Positions 1-6,869 of a stretch of DNA of 40,019 bases are shown in pieces. Each line of letters starts with the position of its first letter. Position 1 is the first letter of the stretch. Source of the DNA: Planctomycetales bacterium (GTDB lineage: Bacteria > Planctomycetota > Phycisphaerae > SM23-33); NCBI GenBank assembly GCA_030612725.1, contig JAUWNJ010000030.1:1-40019 (forward strand), written 5' to 3'. The position numbers and the translations under genes are program-made. The notes under the pieces were generated by a model, which saw only the letters and a list, made by a program, of their open reading frames with translations, was not told the DNA's origin and searched no databases.

Positions 1-140
1 TCTGATCGCCGCGCTGCTGACGCTGACCCATCTGACGGCCAGAACGCCAACCCATCTGATCGCCGCGTTGCTGCCTGCGACCCATCTGACGGCCGCGCTG
101 TTGCCTGCGGCCCATCTGATCGCCGCGTTGCTGCCTTAAG
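1..140 (-). repeat. 30-bp coding tandem repeat (RRQQRGDQMG units)
   Basis: At least four and a half units, three of them exactly 30 bp (51-80, 81-110, 111-140), one shortened to 24 bp (27-50) and one cut by the edge. The unit length is a multiple of three, so copy number changes keep the frame of the secreted protein. Units differ by single bases, alternating GDQ and GRQ. Confidence 0.85.
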
Positions 141-490
141 CGGTCCGCTATCCTTGGTCGCTGCGGACGCATCATTCCGCTGCGTCGGGCCATCGGACGA
201 CGGAGGCCTTGCCTTGGCCGGTCCGCCATTTCTGCCTTGCCGCGTCGATGCGGCGCCGGAGCGGCAGCGTCTTTACCGCGATGTTGACGGAAGTTGCGGA
301 AAATTCGCTCGGCCAGGTCCGGGTGCTCAACCAGCCAGCGGTTGATTTCGCGGGCCCGCTGAGCGGTCTTGTTGTCCCGGTCTCGTTTGGGCCTCGCCGC
401 CTCTCGCGCCGGTTCGGCCAGAGCGGTGAGGCTCAATGCCGACACCAGGGCAAAACTCACCAAAAGCATTACAATCCTTCGTTTCTTCAT
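1..490 (-). CDS. Secreted Arg/Gln-rich repeat protein, 3' end cut by window edge
   Basis: Not recognised as a named family. The reading frame opens at an ATG (490) preceded by a good AGGAG ribosome site at about 12 bases and stays open to the window edge (163 codons visible). The first ~25 residues form a signal peptide: basic start (MKKRR), hydrophobic core, and a likely cut after ALA. A mature stretch with charged residues and a short helical-looking segment (about 55-75) follows. The visible C-terminal part is strongly basic and low in complexity, built from ten-residue units like RRQQRGDQMG. It should be exported; the repeats could bind nucleic acid or polyanionic wall or matrix material, but that is a guess. 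It is divergent from the amidohydrolase gene at 672. The true length is unknown. Confidence 0.75.
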   Translation of the reverse strand, partial: MKKRRIVMLLVSFALVSALSLTALAEPAREAARPKRDRDNKTAQRAREINRWLVEHPDLAERIFRNFRQHRGKDAAAPAPHRRGKAEMADRPRQGLRRPMARRSGMMRPQRPRIADRLRQQRGDQMGRRQQRGRQMGRRQQRGDQMGWRSGRQMGQRQQRGDQ

Positions 491-671
491 GACTGTTCTC
501 CTAAAAGGCGTCTTTTTGACGCAGTCCTTGTTAGTATAAACGTAAGCAGGTGTAGGATATTGCCGATTGCGATTTTTTTATGCCAAACGAATAAACCGGA
601 CTATAAAATATATCGTCGGATCGACCGGCAGCGGGCGGGTGTACCCCCGCAACAAATAAAGGAGACTTTCG

Positions 672-1787
672 ATGGCGACAGGAACGTTCAGCCAAAAAGT
701 AAATCGCGTTACCGATGCTCACGTTCACCTGAATGACCTTGCTTCGCTGGGCAATTTGATGGAAATACGCGAGCATCTTGGGCTGGACCGTATGAACCTT
801 GCCGGCATCGTGGACGCCCGCAGCGGTGCAGGCCACGCCCAGGGCCTCTGCGCGAAGGTTTCCGGCGGCGGGGCATTTTACTGTTTCGGCGGGCTGAACC
901 ACGCAGCCGCTATCTCCGACGGAAAGGTCTCCGCGCCGAGCCTGGCCGAACAGGTCGATAATCTCATCTCGGCAGGATGCGACGGAATCAAGTTGCTCGA
1001 GGGAAAACCGACCTCGCGCCGGAAACTGCCCTTTGCCCTGGACGGGGACTACTACGGCGAATTCTTCGCCCGCGCCGAGCAGCGCGGCGCGGCGCTGCTG
1101 TGGCACGTCGCCGACCCGGAAGAGTTCTGGGACCCGCAAAAAGCGCCCAAATGGGCCGTCGAGAATGACTGGGCTTGCGGACCTGATGATGTCCCGAAGG
1201 AACAACTCTACGCCGAGGTCGAGCAGGTGCTTCAGCGACATCCGAACCTGCGGGTGATCCTCGCGCATTTCTATTTTCTCTCCGCCGACCTGCCGAGGGC
1301 GGAGCGGTTCCTCCAGGCCCACCCCAACGTGAAGATCGACCTTGCCCCTGGCGTCGAGTTCCTGTTCAACCTTTCGCGCGATCCGGGCCGGTCGAGAGAG
1401 TTCTTCCTCGCTCATCAGGATCGCATCGTTTTCGGTACGGACATTGACAGCCGCAGCACGCCCGCCCAGGCCGCCGCCAGGGCCGACCTGGTGCGGCGAT
1501 TCCTGGAAACCGACCGGACCTTCACCATTCCCGGCGAGGCAGATGAACTGCTGGAAGCGGGCGGACAGAACGAGGTGCACGGACTGGACCTGCCGGAGGA
1601 TGCTCTCGCGAAGATATACAGCGGCAACTTCGAATCCTTCGCCGGCGCTGAACCGGCTCCGGTTAATCGCGAATCGGCCGTCGCCGAATGCCGACGACAG
1701 GCGGAAATCGCCGCGAAAATCTCCGGTACGGCTCCGGACGATACCGAAGCCGGAAAATGCGCCAGGATGCTGGAGGGGCTTGATTAA
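672..1787 (+). CDS. Amidohydrolase-2 family metal-dependent hydrolase
   Basis: A TIM-barrel hydrolase of the amidohydrolase-related (amidohydrolase-2) family, 371 residues, the usual size. Metal-binding and catalytic motifs are in order: DAHVHL near residue 16, a Lys in GIKLLEG near 110, a His in LLWHVAD near 147, a His in ILAHF near 200, and FGTDID near 255. The substrate cannot be told; relatives act as decarboxylases, lactonases or amidohydrolases on small cyclic or aromatic acids. No signal peptide, so cytoplasmic. The start has an AAAGGAG site about 8 bases upstream. A GC-rich stem (about 631-650) sits just before that ribosome site. The gene stands alone, convergent with uvrC 35 bases downstream. 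Confidence 0.85.
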   Translation: MATGTFSQKVNRVTDAHVHLNDLASLGNLMEIREHLGLDRMNLAGIVDARSGAGHAQGLCAKVSGGGAFYCFGGLNHAAAISDGKVSAPSLAEQVDNLISAGCDGIKLLEGKPTSRRKLPFALDGDYYGEFFARAEQRGAALLWHVADPEEFWDPQKAPKWAVENDWACGPDDVPKEQLYAEVEQVLQRHPNLRVILAHFYFLSADLPRAERFLQAHPNVKIDLAPGVEFLFNLSRDPGRSREFFLAHQDRIVFGTDIDSRSTPAQAAARADLVRRFLETDRTFTIPGEADELLEAGGQNEVHGLDLPEDALAKIYSGNFESFAGAEPAPVNRESAVAECRRQAEIAAKISGTAPDDTEAGKCARMLEGLD

Positions 1788-1822
1788 TCAGAAACAGACA
1801 AAGATGAATATTCTCTTATCGC

Positions 1823-3163
1823 CTATTTCCCCAGCGTCTTCTTCCTTCGCAGGATGTGGTGATACGCCTGTGCGAATCGGTGCGCCTCGTCGCGGACGCT
1901 CTGGAGCAGACGAAGAGCCGGGTCGTTTCGTTTCAGTTTTATCGCTCCCGGCCTGCCCTGGACATAGACCACCTCCTCCTTCTTCGCCAGCGACAGCAGC
2001 GTCGGTGGGGCGACGGTAAGTTGCTCCAGCGCATCGCGCGCCGCCGCCAGTTGACCTTTGCCGCCGTCGATGAGGATCACGTCGGGGAATAATTCAGCCT
2101 CCTTGCCGGCGAGTTTGTACCGTCGGGCGACGACCTCGGCGATTGCGGCGTAATCGTCCCCAGCCTCGGCCGTGCGGATTTTGTACCGACGGTATCCGCC
2201 CTTGAAAGGTTTTCCGTCGATGAAGCATACCAGCGAACCAGCCGTCTCCGAGCCGCCGAGATGGGCGATGTCAACGCCCTCGATTGTCCGCGGCGGGGCG
2301 TCAAGGCCGAGGATTTTCGCTAAGCGATCCAATCCCTCCGTCGGGTCCACGTAAAACACCTCAGGCTGGGGGTGCTCGCGGACAAGCCCTCGTTTTCGCA
2401 ACCCTTCCAGTGCGGCGAGTTGGTCCCGTAGCCTCGCCGCACGCTCGAAATCAAGCGAATCGGACGCCTGAACCATCTCCCTGGTAAGCCGACGCGAGAC
2501 TACCGCTCCCTTCGATTCCATGAACCGTCGAAGATTTCCGATGTCCCGGCGGTAATCGGCCTTGGAAATTTTGGCTGCACACGGCGCGCTGCATTGTTTG
2601 ATGGTGTGCAGGATGCAGGGGCGGAAGGCGGGGCGATTATCGTTGGCCTCGGCGATGTCCAGTTTGCACGTGCGGAAGCCGAAGACTCGCTGGAGCAGCG
2701 GGATCGCCGCACGCAGGTCCGTTACCGAAACGAATGGCCCGTAGAGTTTTACGCCTTTTGTCATCGGTTTGCGTGTGATTTCCACGCGAGGGAACGCCTC
2801 GGCTGTGCGGATTTGCAGGTACGGGTACGATTTGTCGTCTTTGAGGCGCTCGTTGAACGGCGGCTGGATGTCTTTTATCAGGCGATTTTCCCGTAGCAGG
2901 GCATCGACTTCGCTGTCGCATTCGAGAACGTCAATATCAGCCACTCGCCCAGCCACCATGCGGGCGATGTCAGGCCCGCGCGATTTCATCAGATCGGCTG
3001 CAGGTTGGAAGTAACTGCTAACGCGCGAGCGGAGCGATTTCGCCTTGCCGACGTACAGCACCCGACCAGCCGAGTCCTTAAACAGATACACCCCCGCCCC
3101 GGCCGGCAGGTCCGCAGCCTGCACCCGCAACCCCGCCATCACCTTCTCGCGTTTAGACGCCAT
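1823..3163 (-). CDS. uvrC: UvrC, excinuclease ABC subunit C, short form
   Basis: Nucleotide excision repair endonuclease that cuts the damaged strand on both sides once UvrAB has marked it. An N-terminal GIY-YIG nuclease domain is clear (GVYLFKD and YVGKAKSLRSRV, residues 24-50), followed by a Cys-containing segment (CILHTIKQCSAPC, ~175-190), a UVR domain that binds UvrB (DFERAARLRDQL, ~232-245), and the RNase H-like nuclease domain with GVDIAHLGG, LIDGGKGQL and DEAHRFA. The protein stops at 446 residues, shortly after the RNase H-like domain. The helix-hairpin-helix pair found at the end of classical ~600-residue UvrC is absent, and the stop is clean. There is no Shine-Dalgarno; a perfect TATAAT lies 7 bases upstream of the ATG. 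Confidence 0.93.
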   Translation of the reverse strand: MASKREKVMAGLRVQAADLPAGAGVYLFKDSAGRVLYVGKAKSLRSRVSSYFQPAADLMKSRGPDIARMVAGRVADIDVLECDSEVDALLRENRLIKDIQPPFNERLKDDKSYPYLQIRTAEAFPRVEITRKPMTKGVKLYGPFVSVTDLRAAIPLLQRVFGFRTCKLDIAEANDNRPAFRPCILHTIKQCSAPCAAKISKADYRRDIGNLRRFMESKGAVVSRRLTREMVQASDSLDFERAARLRDQLAALEGLRKRGLVREHPQPEVFYVDPTEGLDRLAKILGLDAPPRTIEGVDIAHLGGSETAGSLVCFIDGKPFKGGYRRYKIRTAEAGDDYAAIAEVVARRYKLAGKEAELFPDVILIDGGKGQLAAARDALEQLTVAPPTLLSLAKKEEVVYVQGRPGAIKLKRNDPALRLLQSVRDEAHRFAQAYHHILRRKKTLGK

Positions 3164-3170
3164 GGTTTGT

Positions 3171-3176
3171 ATTATA
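3171..3176 (-). promoter_or_regulatory. -10 box of uvrC, placed for a leaderless transcript
   Basis: Reading the minus strand, a perfect TATAAT ends 7 bases before the uvrC ATG, so transcription would begin at or next to the start codon. No Shine-Dalgarno is present in the gap. No convincing -35 hexamer is seen at 16-18 bases, so the assignment depends on the -10 and the spacing only. Confidence 0.4.
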
Positions 3177-3227
3177 CGAAGAGATTTGGCAGTGCGGAAT
3201 TGTATTGCTTACACAAACGTGGTAATT

Positions 3228-3255
3228 AAGCCCAGCCATTCGAATGGCTGGGCTT
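3228..3255. repeat. Perfect 28-nt palindrome between uvrC and the HDAC-like gene
   Basis: Two complementary arms of 12 bases (AAGCCCAGCCAT and its complement) around a UCGA loop. It lies between divergent genes, so it is not an end-of-gene terminator for either. It could be an operator, or a hairpin in the leader of the plus-strand gene at 3285, ending 15 bases before that gene's AAGGGG ribosome site. Confidence 0.7.
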
Positions 3256-3284
3256 CGGGTTGAATTGTATAAGGGGATATCGTT

Positions 3285-4394
3285 ATGAAAAAGCGGCGGA
3301 GGCGGGTTGTTCTGGCGGCGGTGGGTGTTGTTACGCTGGCGATTTTCGGGTGCATGTGTCCGCCGAAGTCGTTTCGGGCGGTCAAGAGGCCAAGGGCCGG
3401 CAGGGCGATGAACGATAAAGTGGCCATCGTTTATTCCAAGCATTATCAGATTAACGTCGGCGGGCTGGAGAAACTGCACCCCTTCGACATCAACAAGTAC
3501 GCGAAAATATACCTTGCCCTGAACACCGCCGGACTGCTCCGCCCCGAAGACATTTTCGTCCCCCAAGCCGTTACCAACGAGCAAATCCTGTTGGTCCATA
3601 CGCCGGGGTTTCTGGCGAGTCTGAAGGATTCAAAGACGGTTGCGAGATATCTCGAGGCCCCGATTATCGCAGCCGCTCCGGCAGGTCTCGTCGATGCAGC
3701 CGTGCTCAACGCCTTCCGATACGCCACAGGCGGGACGATCCTCGCCGGTCGGCTGGCGCTGAAGCACGGTATCGCAATCAACCTCGCCGGAGGATACCAC
3801 CACGCCAAGCCGAACGCGGGCGAAGGTTTCAATATTTATGCCGACATGGCCATCGCAATTCGCGCGCTCCAGAAGGACGGACTTATCAAGCGGGCATTAA
3901 TCGTTGATCTGGATGTTCACCAGGGTAACGGTTCTGCCATAATCTTCGCCGGCGACGATAGTGTGTTCACCTTCTCAATGCACGAAGGCGACATTTATCC
4001 GACCCCGAAGGAAAAATCGGACCTCGACGTGGAATTACCGGCGGGGACCGGCGACGAGGAATACCTCCGCCTTCTGGCAAGGCATCTGCCGAAGGTGATA
4101 AAGACCGCCAGACCCGATATAGTTTTCATCCAGGCCGGTTGCGATACGCTCGCCGGCGACCCGTTGGCGAGGTTGAAAATGACGGCTGACGGAATCGTCC
4201 GTCGGGACGCGATGGCGATTGACCGTTGCGTCAGCGAAGGCATACCTGTTGTGATGTGTCTCGGCGGAGGTTACAGCAAGAATGCCTGGAAGGTGCAGTA
4301 CGACAGCGTCCGCCGGACGATTGAGAAGTACAACCCAGCCGGCGGCAACCGCCCCCGACGTCCGACGGTAAAGGAAAAAATCTACACAAAATAA
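3285..4394 (+). CDS. Histone-deacetylase-superfamily hydrolase with lipoprotein signal
   Basis: A zinc-dependent deacetylase-fold enzyme, 369 residues, resembling HDAC11/class IV and class I proteins. The catalytic set is complete: His-His at 172-173 (GGYHHA), zinc ligands Asp210 and His212 in DLDVHQGNG, zinc ligand Asp287 in QAGCDTLAGDPLA, and the transition-state Tyr in LGGGYS. The unusual part is the N-terminus: a basic stretch (MKKRRRR), a hydrophobic helix and a lipobox-like IFGC (Cys23), which predicts a lipid-anchored exported protein. An AAGGGG site sits 9 bases upstream of this start. An internal Met at 42 (MNDKVAIVYS) begins the catalytic domain and would give a cytoplasmic form, but has no clear ribosome site. 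Substrate unknown: bacterial relatives deacetylate small acetylated amines or polyamines. Likely co-transcribed with the gene 25 bases downstream. Confidence 0.85.
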   Translation: MKKRRRRVVLAAVGVVTLAIFGCMCPPKSFRAVKRPRAGRAMNDKVAIVYSKHYQINVGGLEKLHPFDINKYAKIYLALNTAGLLRPEDIFVPQAVTNEQILLVHTPGFLASLKDSKTVARYLEAPIIAAAPAGLVDAAVLNAFRYATGGTILAGRLALKHGIAINLAGGYHHAKPNAGEGFNIYADMAIAIRALQKDGLIKRALIVDLDVHQGNGSAIIFAGDDSVFTFSMHEGDIYPTPKEKSDLDVELPAGTGDEEYLRLLARHLPKVIKTARPDIVFIQAGCDTLAGDPLARLKMTADGIVRRDAMAIDRCVSEGIPVVMCLGGGYSKNAWKVQYDSVRRTIEKYNPAGGNRPRRPTVKEKIYTK

Positions 4395-4419
4395 CCCCAC
4401 TGAAAAAGGAGTAATCCAG

Positions 4420-5496
4420 ATGGCCGGTAAGCAAAAATCCGCCAGGGCGCAAAAGTATGATTCGGATTCGATTCGGTTCATCAATCCCGCCCAGGTCGGC
4501 GGTATCGAGACGTCCGTCCTGGACGACGGAGCCGGAAAAGGCGTGCGGGTGGCGTGGGTCAACACCGGCTCGCCGTTGCGATACAAGGTTCTCATCGACC
4601 GGGGGCTGGACATTGCCGATGCGTTTTATTCGTCCCTGTCGCTGTCGTGGTTGAGTTTGACAGGCCCGACGCCGCCGAGCCGGGCGCTGGATAAGGGGCT
4701 GGACTGGTTGAGCGGTTTTTTCGGCGGGTTGGTCTGTTCCTGTGGCCCGCAGCATGTAGGCGGGCCTGAGACGGTCGATGGCGTCGAGTACGGTCTGCAC
4801 GGGACTCATTCCAACACGCCGGCGCAGATAGAGTCAATCTGCCGACCTGACCCGGCAGCCGGAATCGAGACGATGAGCATCACCGGCCTGGTGCGCACCG
4901 CACGAGTCTTCGGCCCCAACGTCGAGTTGAGGCGGACGATCAGTTCGACCCTCGGCGAACCGTCTATCAGCATCCACGACGAGTTCACCAATCGCGGAAA
5001 CACGCCGGCGAGACACTGCTGGTTGCTGCACTGCAATTTCGGCTGGCCTCTGTTGGATAAGGGCGCTCGCATGGTCTATCGAGGCGATCTCGTACCTCGC
5101 GACGACAAAGACAGCCTCAAGTGGTTCGTGAACCCTGAACGCTACAAGGTTGCCCGTTCACCGGTCGGAGCCCATTGCGGAGCCGGCGAAGTCTGCGCGT
5201 TTATCGACCCGCCGACCGACAGCGCCGGTCTCTGCCACGTCGGGATTGTTAACGAGAAACTCCCGTTGGGCGTGGAGATTACCTATCCCCGCAAGCAGTT
5301 CGGACGGTTGGCCAACTGGCAGCATTTCGGACCCAGCGGCGAATACGTAACGGCGATGGAACCGATCAGCGGCGGTATGGGGTGCGGCCTACCGGTCGGT
5401 AAACTCCCGCCCGGCAAGACAAAAACCTACGATTGCACATTCACCGTCCTGACAGACCCGAAGAATCTGAAGGCGTTTGTCCGAAAATGGGGCTGA
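4420..5496 (+). CDS. DUF4432 family (aldose-1-epimerase-like fold) protein
   Basis: 358 residues with the hallmarks of the DUF4432 family, which has the galactose-mutarotase beta-sandwich fold: the GLDIADA segment (~64-70), the block with LSGFFGGLVCSCGP (~97-110), a YGLHGTHSNTPA segment (~126-137), and later Trp/His/Glu-rich strands with LANWQHFG and TAMEPISGG. Members are presumed to bind or epimerise a sugar or sugar acid; no exact reaction is established. No signal peptide. It starts 25 bases after the HDAC-like gene with an AAGGAG site at about 10 bases, so the two form an operon. The pairing suggests carbohydrate or amino-sugar metabolism, which is an inference. Codon use is like the neighbours. 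Confidence 0.82.
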   Translation: MAGKQKSARAQKYDSDSIRFINPAQVGGIETSVLDDGAGKGVRVAWVNTGSPLRYKVLIDRGLDIADAFYSSLSLSWLSLTGPTPPSRALDKGLDWLSGFFGGLVCSCGPQHVGGPETVDGVEYGLHGTHSNTPAQIESICRPDPAAGIETMSITGLVRTARVFGPNVELRRTISSTLGEPSISIHDEFTNRGNTPARHCWLLHCNFGWPLLDKGARMVYRGDLVPRDDKDSLKWFVNPERYKVARSPVGAHCGAGEVCAFIDPPTDSAGLCHVGIVNEKLPLGVEITYPRKQFGRLANWQHFGPSGEYVTAMEPISGGMGCGLPVGKLPPGKTKTYDCTFTVLTDPKNLKAFVRKWG

Positions 5497-5547
5497 TTTG
5501 CCCGTTGGGGTGAGGTCAAAAAGAATTACATTTATTGAACTGGCCTG

Positions 5548-5576
5548 TTGCGATAATGTAGAATTCAGTGTATAAT
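5548..5576 (+). promoter_or_regulatory. Sigma70-like promoter without a downstream same-strand gene
   Basis: TTGCGA (5548-5553), 17-base spacer, perfect TATAAT (5571-5576). It points right, into a stretch with no plus-strand gene before the convergent thiE gene. Predicted start near 5583. It would drive the structured RNA candidate at 5583-5690. Confidence 0.5.
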
Positions 5577-5582
5577 ACGCGG

Positions 5583-5690
5583 GTAGTGTGAGACTATGCT
5601 GTTGAGTCTTCGGGCGGTCAGGCGTGAACCCCGGCGAGTCTCCCCCCGCTCGCCACGTGCCTGCCGCCCGCTTTATTTTAAGAAACCACG
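5583..5690 (+). ncRNA. Candidate small structured RNA
   Basis: About 100 nt between a consensus-like promoter and a T-rich end (GCTTTATTTT, about 5670-5679). The 3' half folds into one long GC-rich stem: GGGCGG pairs with CCGCCC, CAGGC with GCCTG, GTG with CAC, and the tip GGCGAG with CTCGCC around a ten-base C-rich loop. The stem and T-run resemble an intrinsic terminator, so this may be a small RNA, or simply a terminator for the HDAC/DUF4432 operon with a promoter-like match by chance. It does not carry the SRP RNA core (no GGAA tetraloop region). Not matched to a known family. Confidence 0.35.
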
Positions 5691-5693
5691 ACA

Positions 5694-5791
5694 GAATTTC
5701 ACCGCAGAGCACGCAGAGAACGCAGAGAAAAGAAACAAAAACGTTTTTTTATTTGTTCTCTGCGCTCTCTGCGTGCTCTGCGGTGAAATTC
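5694..5791. repeat. Long inverted repeat, ACCGCAGAG family (copy 1)
   Basis: Two 36-base arms (5694-5729 and 5756-5791) complementary at 35 positions, built from the ACCGCAGAG / ACGCAGAG motif, around an A/T-rich centre that is itself nearly palindromic. The right arm encodes the last residues of the ThiE protein (NFTAEHAESAENK), so the repeat has supplied a new C-terminus and stop. A second copy lies at 24674-24818. Confidence 0.85.
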
Positions 5792-6813
5792 TTTTTTATT
5801 TCCGATGCGGTTTTGGCGGGGTCGGCGGCGGCGATGACGGCTGAACAGACAGCCACCCGGCGAACACCGGCAGCGACGAGTTCGCCGACGTTCCTCGACG
5901 TAATTCCACCAATGGCGACGTGAGGTAACGAAACTTCAGCAATCACCTCTTTAAGATAGGCTACGCCGGCGACAGGTCCGGCGTCTTTTGTAGCGGTGGG
6001 GAACATCGGTCCGACGCCGATGTAATCGGCTCCGTCTGCGACGGCGGCGCGGGCCTGGGCGATATTATGCGTGGAGACCCCGACAATCGCCGGTCCTTCA
6101 CCGAGGCTTCGTCGGGCGTCGGCGACGGGCATATCATCCTGACCGAGATGTACACCGTCAGCAGCCACAATCGAGGCGATGTCCGGGCGGTCGTTGATAA
6201 TCAGCATCACACCGGTAGCCTGTGTGATCTCCCGCAACCGGCGGGCATGGGCGAGTAATTTTCGGTCGGACATTTCTTTTTCGCGGATTTGGATGCAATC
6301 GGCTCCGCCGGCGATAGCAGCCTGGGCCGTTGCGATCGGGTCTGATTTGCACAGGTGCGAAGTCAGCAGGACGTAAAGGCGGACCTTGTCGAATTTTTCG
6401 CCCACCGCCAGCCGCAGCGCAAGGCGCTGCTCCAGCGTGTATGCGTCGTATCGCATTGATTCGAATTCGCCTGCGGTTTCCGGTTTTGCGACTTTTGCGT
6501 ATTCTTCCAGTGTCCGCAGTGCTTCTGTGAGGCGTTTGCAGGCAGCGACGGCGACGGCGGCTGTGTTTGACCGGTCGGTTTCGCCGGCGGAGGTTATCAC
6601 CGTGCCCACGTCGCCGGGAGTATCGCGGCTTGCCATCAGTGCATCGGCAGGGAAACGCTCCATAGTCTCCCTCAGTCGGTTTCGCATGTGCTTTACCGAG
6701 GATGAAATGGCTGCATCGTCCAGAATGAATCGCGCGAAATCCTCAATCACCCGCATCGCTTCGCGTGCGCGATTGAAGTTGGCGTCCATGATGCGGTAAG
6801 TCTGTCTGTTCAC
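5749..6813 (-). CDS. thiE: Thiamine-phosphate synthase with N-terminal ThiD2 domain
   Basis: Joins the pyrimidine (HMP-PP) and thiazole (THZ-P) parts into thiamine phosphate in the cytoplasm. Residues ~9-130 match the ThiD2 domain fused to ThiE in several phyla (DANFNRAREAMRVIEDFARF, then RMSxxD-like helical segments). The ThiE TIM barrel follows with QIREKEMSDRKLL, IINDRPDIA, GVHLGQDDMP, GVSTHN, YIGVGPMFPT and AIGGI. The start chosen is a GTG at 6813, eight codons before DANFNR as in relatives; ATG 6789 is the alternative. A longer frame to 6978 would overlap glyA and adds nothing family-like. Gap to glyA is 56 bases. The last ~15 residues come from an intergenic repeat and are unlikely to be functional. 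Confidence 0.88.
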   Translation of the reverse strand: MNRQTYRIMDANFNRAREAMRVIEDFARFILDDAAISSSVKHMRNRLRETMERFPADALMASRDTPGDVGTVITSAGETDRSNTAAVAVAACKRLTEALRTLEEYAKVAKPETAGEFESMRYDAYTLEQRLALRLAVGEKFDKVRLYVLLTSHLCKSDPIATAQAAIAGGADCIQIREKEMSDRKLLAHARRLREITQATGVMLIINDRPDIASIVAADGVHLGQDDMPVADARRSLGEGPAIVGVSTHNIAQARAAVADGADYIGVGPMFPTATKDAGPVAGVAYLKEVIAEVSLPHVAIGGITSRNVGELVAAGVRRVAVCSAVIAAADPAKTASEIKKNFTAEHAESAENK

Positions 6814-6869
6814 GGTAATCTCTTCGAGCCTGAGCCTCAGAGCCGAAGGCCGGTATTCCGGTCTCACGG

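Noticed and set aside
531-1580. Long minus-strand frame opposite the amidohydrolase gene
   Set aside because: It is a shadow of the plus-strand gene; it has no ribosome site and no domain, whereas the plus-strand frame has full family motifs.
5610-5680. SRP (4.5S) RNA gene
   Set aside because: The stretch GGTCAGG and GTGAACCCCG recall SRP RNA, but the conserved GGAAG apical region and AGCAGC/AGCAACG are missing; the stem tip is a C-rich loop.
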